Source of the DNA: Porites lobata
Lineage: Eukaryota; Cnidaria; Anthozoa; Scleractinia; Poritidae
NCBI GenBank assembly: GCA_942486035.1
Contig: CALNXK010000040.1
Location: 3,430,001-3,494,000 of the forward strand
DNA length: 64,000 nucleotides
Reading direction: 5' to 3'
Shown here: piece by piece, positions 62,842 to 64,000 of the stretch
Layout: each line of letters opens with the position of its first letter
Numbering within the stretch: position 1 is the first letter of the stretch
Program-made: the position numbers and the translations under genes
The notes under the pieces: model-generated
What the model was told of the DNA's origin: nothing
Database searches by the model: none
Seen by the model: only the letters and a program-made list of their open reading frames with translations

Positions 62842-64000
62842 TAGATCGTTAGATCGCTAGATCGGTAGATCGCCACCTCGTTAGATCCCTAGATCGATGG
62901 ATTGTTAGATCGCTAGGTTGATGGATCCTTAGATCTTTAGATCGCTGGATCTATGGACTGATTGATCGTTAGATCGTTAGATCACTAGATCGGTATATCT
63001 CTAGATCGATGGATCGCTAGATTGTGAGATCGCTAAATCGTTAGATCGCTAAATCAATGGATCGTTAGATCGTTAGATTGCTAGATATTTACATCGTTAG
63101 ATCGCTAGATCCTGAGATCGCAAGATCGTTAGATCACTAGATCGTTAGATCGCCACCTCGTTAGATCCCTAGATCGATGGATTGTTAGATCGCAAGGTTG
63201 ATGGATCCTTAGATTGTTAGATCGCTGGATCGATGGACTAATTGATCGTTAGATCGCTAGATTGTTATATCGCTAGATCGATGGATCGCTAGATTGTTAG
63301 ATCGCTAGATCGTTGGATCGCTAGATAGAGGGATCGTTAGATCGTTAGATTGCTAGATTGTTAGATCGTAAGAATGCAATATCGTTAGATCGCCACCTCG
63401 CTAGATCCCTCGATCGATGGATCGGTAGATCGTTAGATCGCTAGATCGTTGGATTGTTAGATCGTTAGATCGCTAGATCGTTAGATTGCTAGATCGATGG
63501 ATAGTTAGATCCTTAGATCGTTAGATCGCTAGATCCATGGATCGGTAGATCGTTAGATTGCTTGATCGACGGATTGTTAGGTCGTTAGATCGCTAGATCC
63601 TTTGATCGGTAGATAATTAGATCGCCACCTTGTTAGATCCCTAGATCGATGGATCCTTAGATCGTTAGATCGCTGGATCGATGGACGGATTGATCGTTGG
63701 ATCGCTAGATCGAATGATCGCTAGATTGTTAGATCGCTAGATCGTTAGATCGCAAGATCAATGGATCGTTAGATCGTTAGATTCCTAGATAGTTAGAGCG
63801 TTAGATCGCTAGATCGTTAGATCGCCACCTCATTAGATCCCTAGATCGACGGATCGTTAGATCGTTAGATCGTTAGATCGCAAGATAGTTAGATCGCTAC
63901 CTCGTCTGATCTCTAGATCAATTTATCGTTAGATCGTTAAATCGCTGGATCGATGGACTGATTGATCGTTAGATCGCCAGATCCTTATATCGCTAGATGG
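62842..64000 (+). repeat. 8-bp-word satellite, block 6, continues past the right edge
   Basis: Same satellite words up to the last base. The array is therefore longer than the ~39.5 kb seen here (about 31 kb of satellite plus about 9 kb of retrotransposon). Confidence 0.95.

Overview
The window looks like a gene-poor, repeat-dominated stretch of a metazoan nuclear genome. A cnidarian (stony coral or sea anemone) is my best guess, from the style of its repeats and its non-LTR retrotransposon, but that is familiarity and not proof. It has AT-rich non-coding DNA, spliceosomal-type splice signals, miniature inverted-repeat DNA transposons with target-site duplications, minisatellites, a long satellite array and 5'-truncated non-LTR retrotransposons. 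There are no prokaryotic operons, rRNA, tRNA or CRISPR arrays. I see no complete host gene.

Layout. (1) 1-14,090: non-coding DNA with several non-autonomous DNA transposons: a Foldback-like element with a perfect 9-bp target duplication (4475-5693), a TIR element (8063-8415), a 108-bp TIR element (8610-8717) and a Harbinger-like element with TAA duplications (11086-11633). It also holds two tandem arrays (about 8920-10197 and 11725-11941), weak exon candidates (2629-2789 plus; 6868-6923, 7638-7707 and 7827-7894 minus) and a small ORF that may be a first exon (13826-14008). (2) 14,090-17,476: a minisatellite of a 9-10 bp TTACCCCTTG unit whose three plus-strand frames all stay open and spell the same peptide. 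(3) 17,477-24,538: a TIR-like element, then diverged copies of a ~1.37-kb two-part tandem repeat, interrupted by a Tc1/mariner-like element (20579-21636), a retroelement scrap (22485-22615) and a pogo-like TIR repeat (22636-22850). (4) 24,539-64,000 and beyond the right edge: an enormous satellite of 8-bp words (G-N-T-A-G-A-T-C type), organised into nested higher-order repeats of about 0.87 kb and 6 kb.

Five copies of one non-LTR retrotransposon sit inside the satellite, all in the plus direction, all 5'-truncated and all ending in a (TATC)4-7 tail that runs into the satellite at a shared ATC or CTA word. Copies 1 and 2 come from one insertion that was later duplicated with its satellite flanks as a 2,414-bp block. 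Copy 2 and copy 5 keep an uninterrupted reverse transcriptase frame with YADD. Copies 3 and 4 carry YADE at the catalytic site, and copies 1, 3 and 4 are broken by indels or a stop.

The most interesting system is this retrotransposon-satellite association: a microsatellite-tailed element whose 3' end matches the satellite words it inserts into, and whose copies are then amplified and possibly shuffled by the satellite's own unequal exchange. The second is a Foldback-like transposon whose terminal repeats are perfect heat-shock-element arrays.
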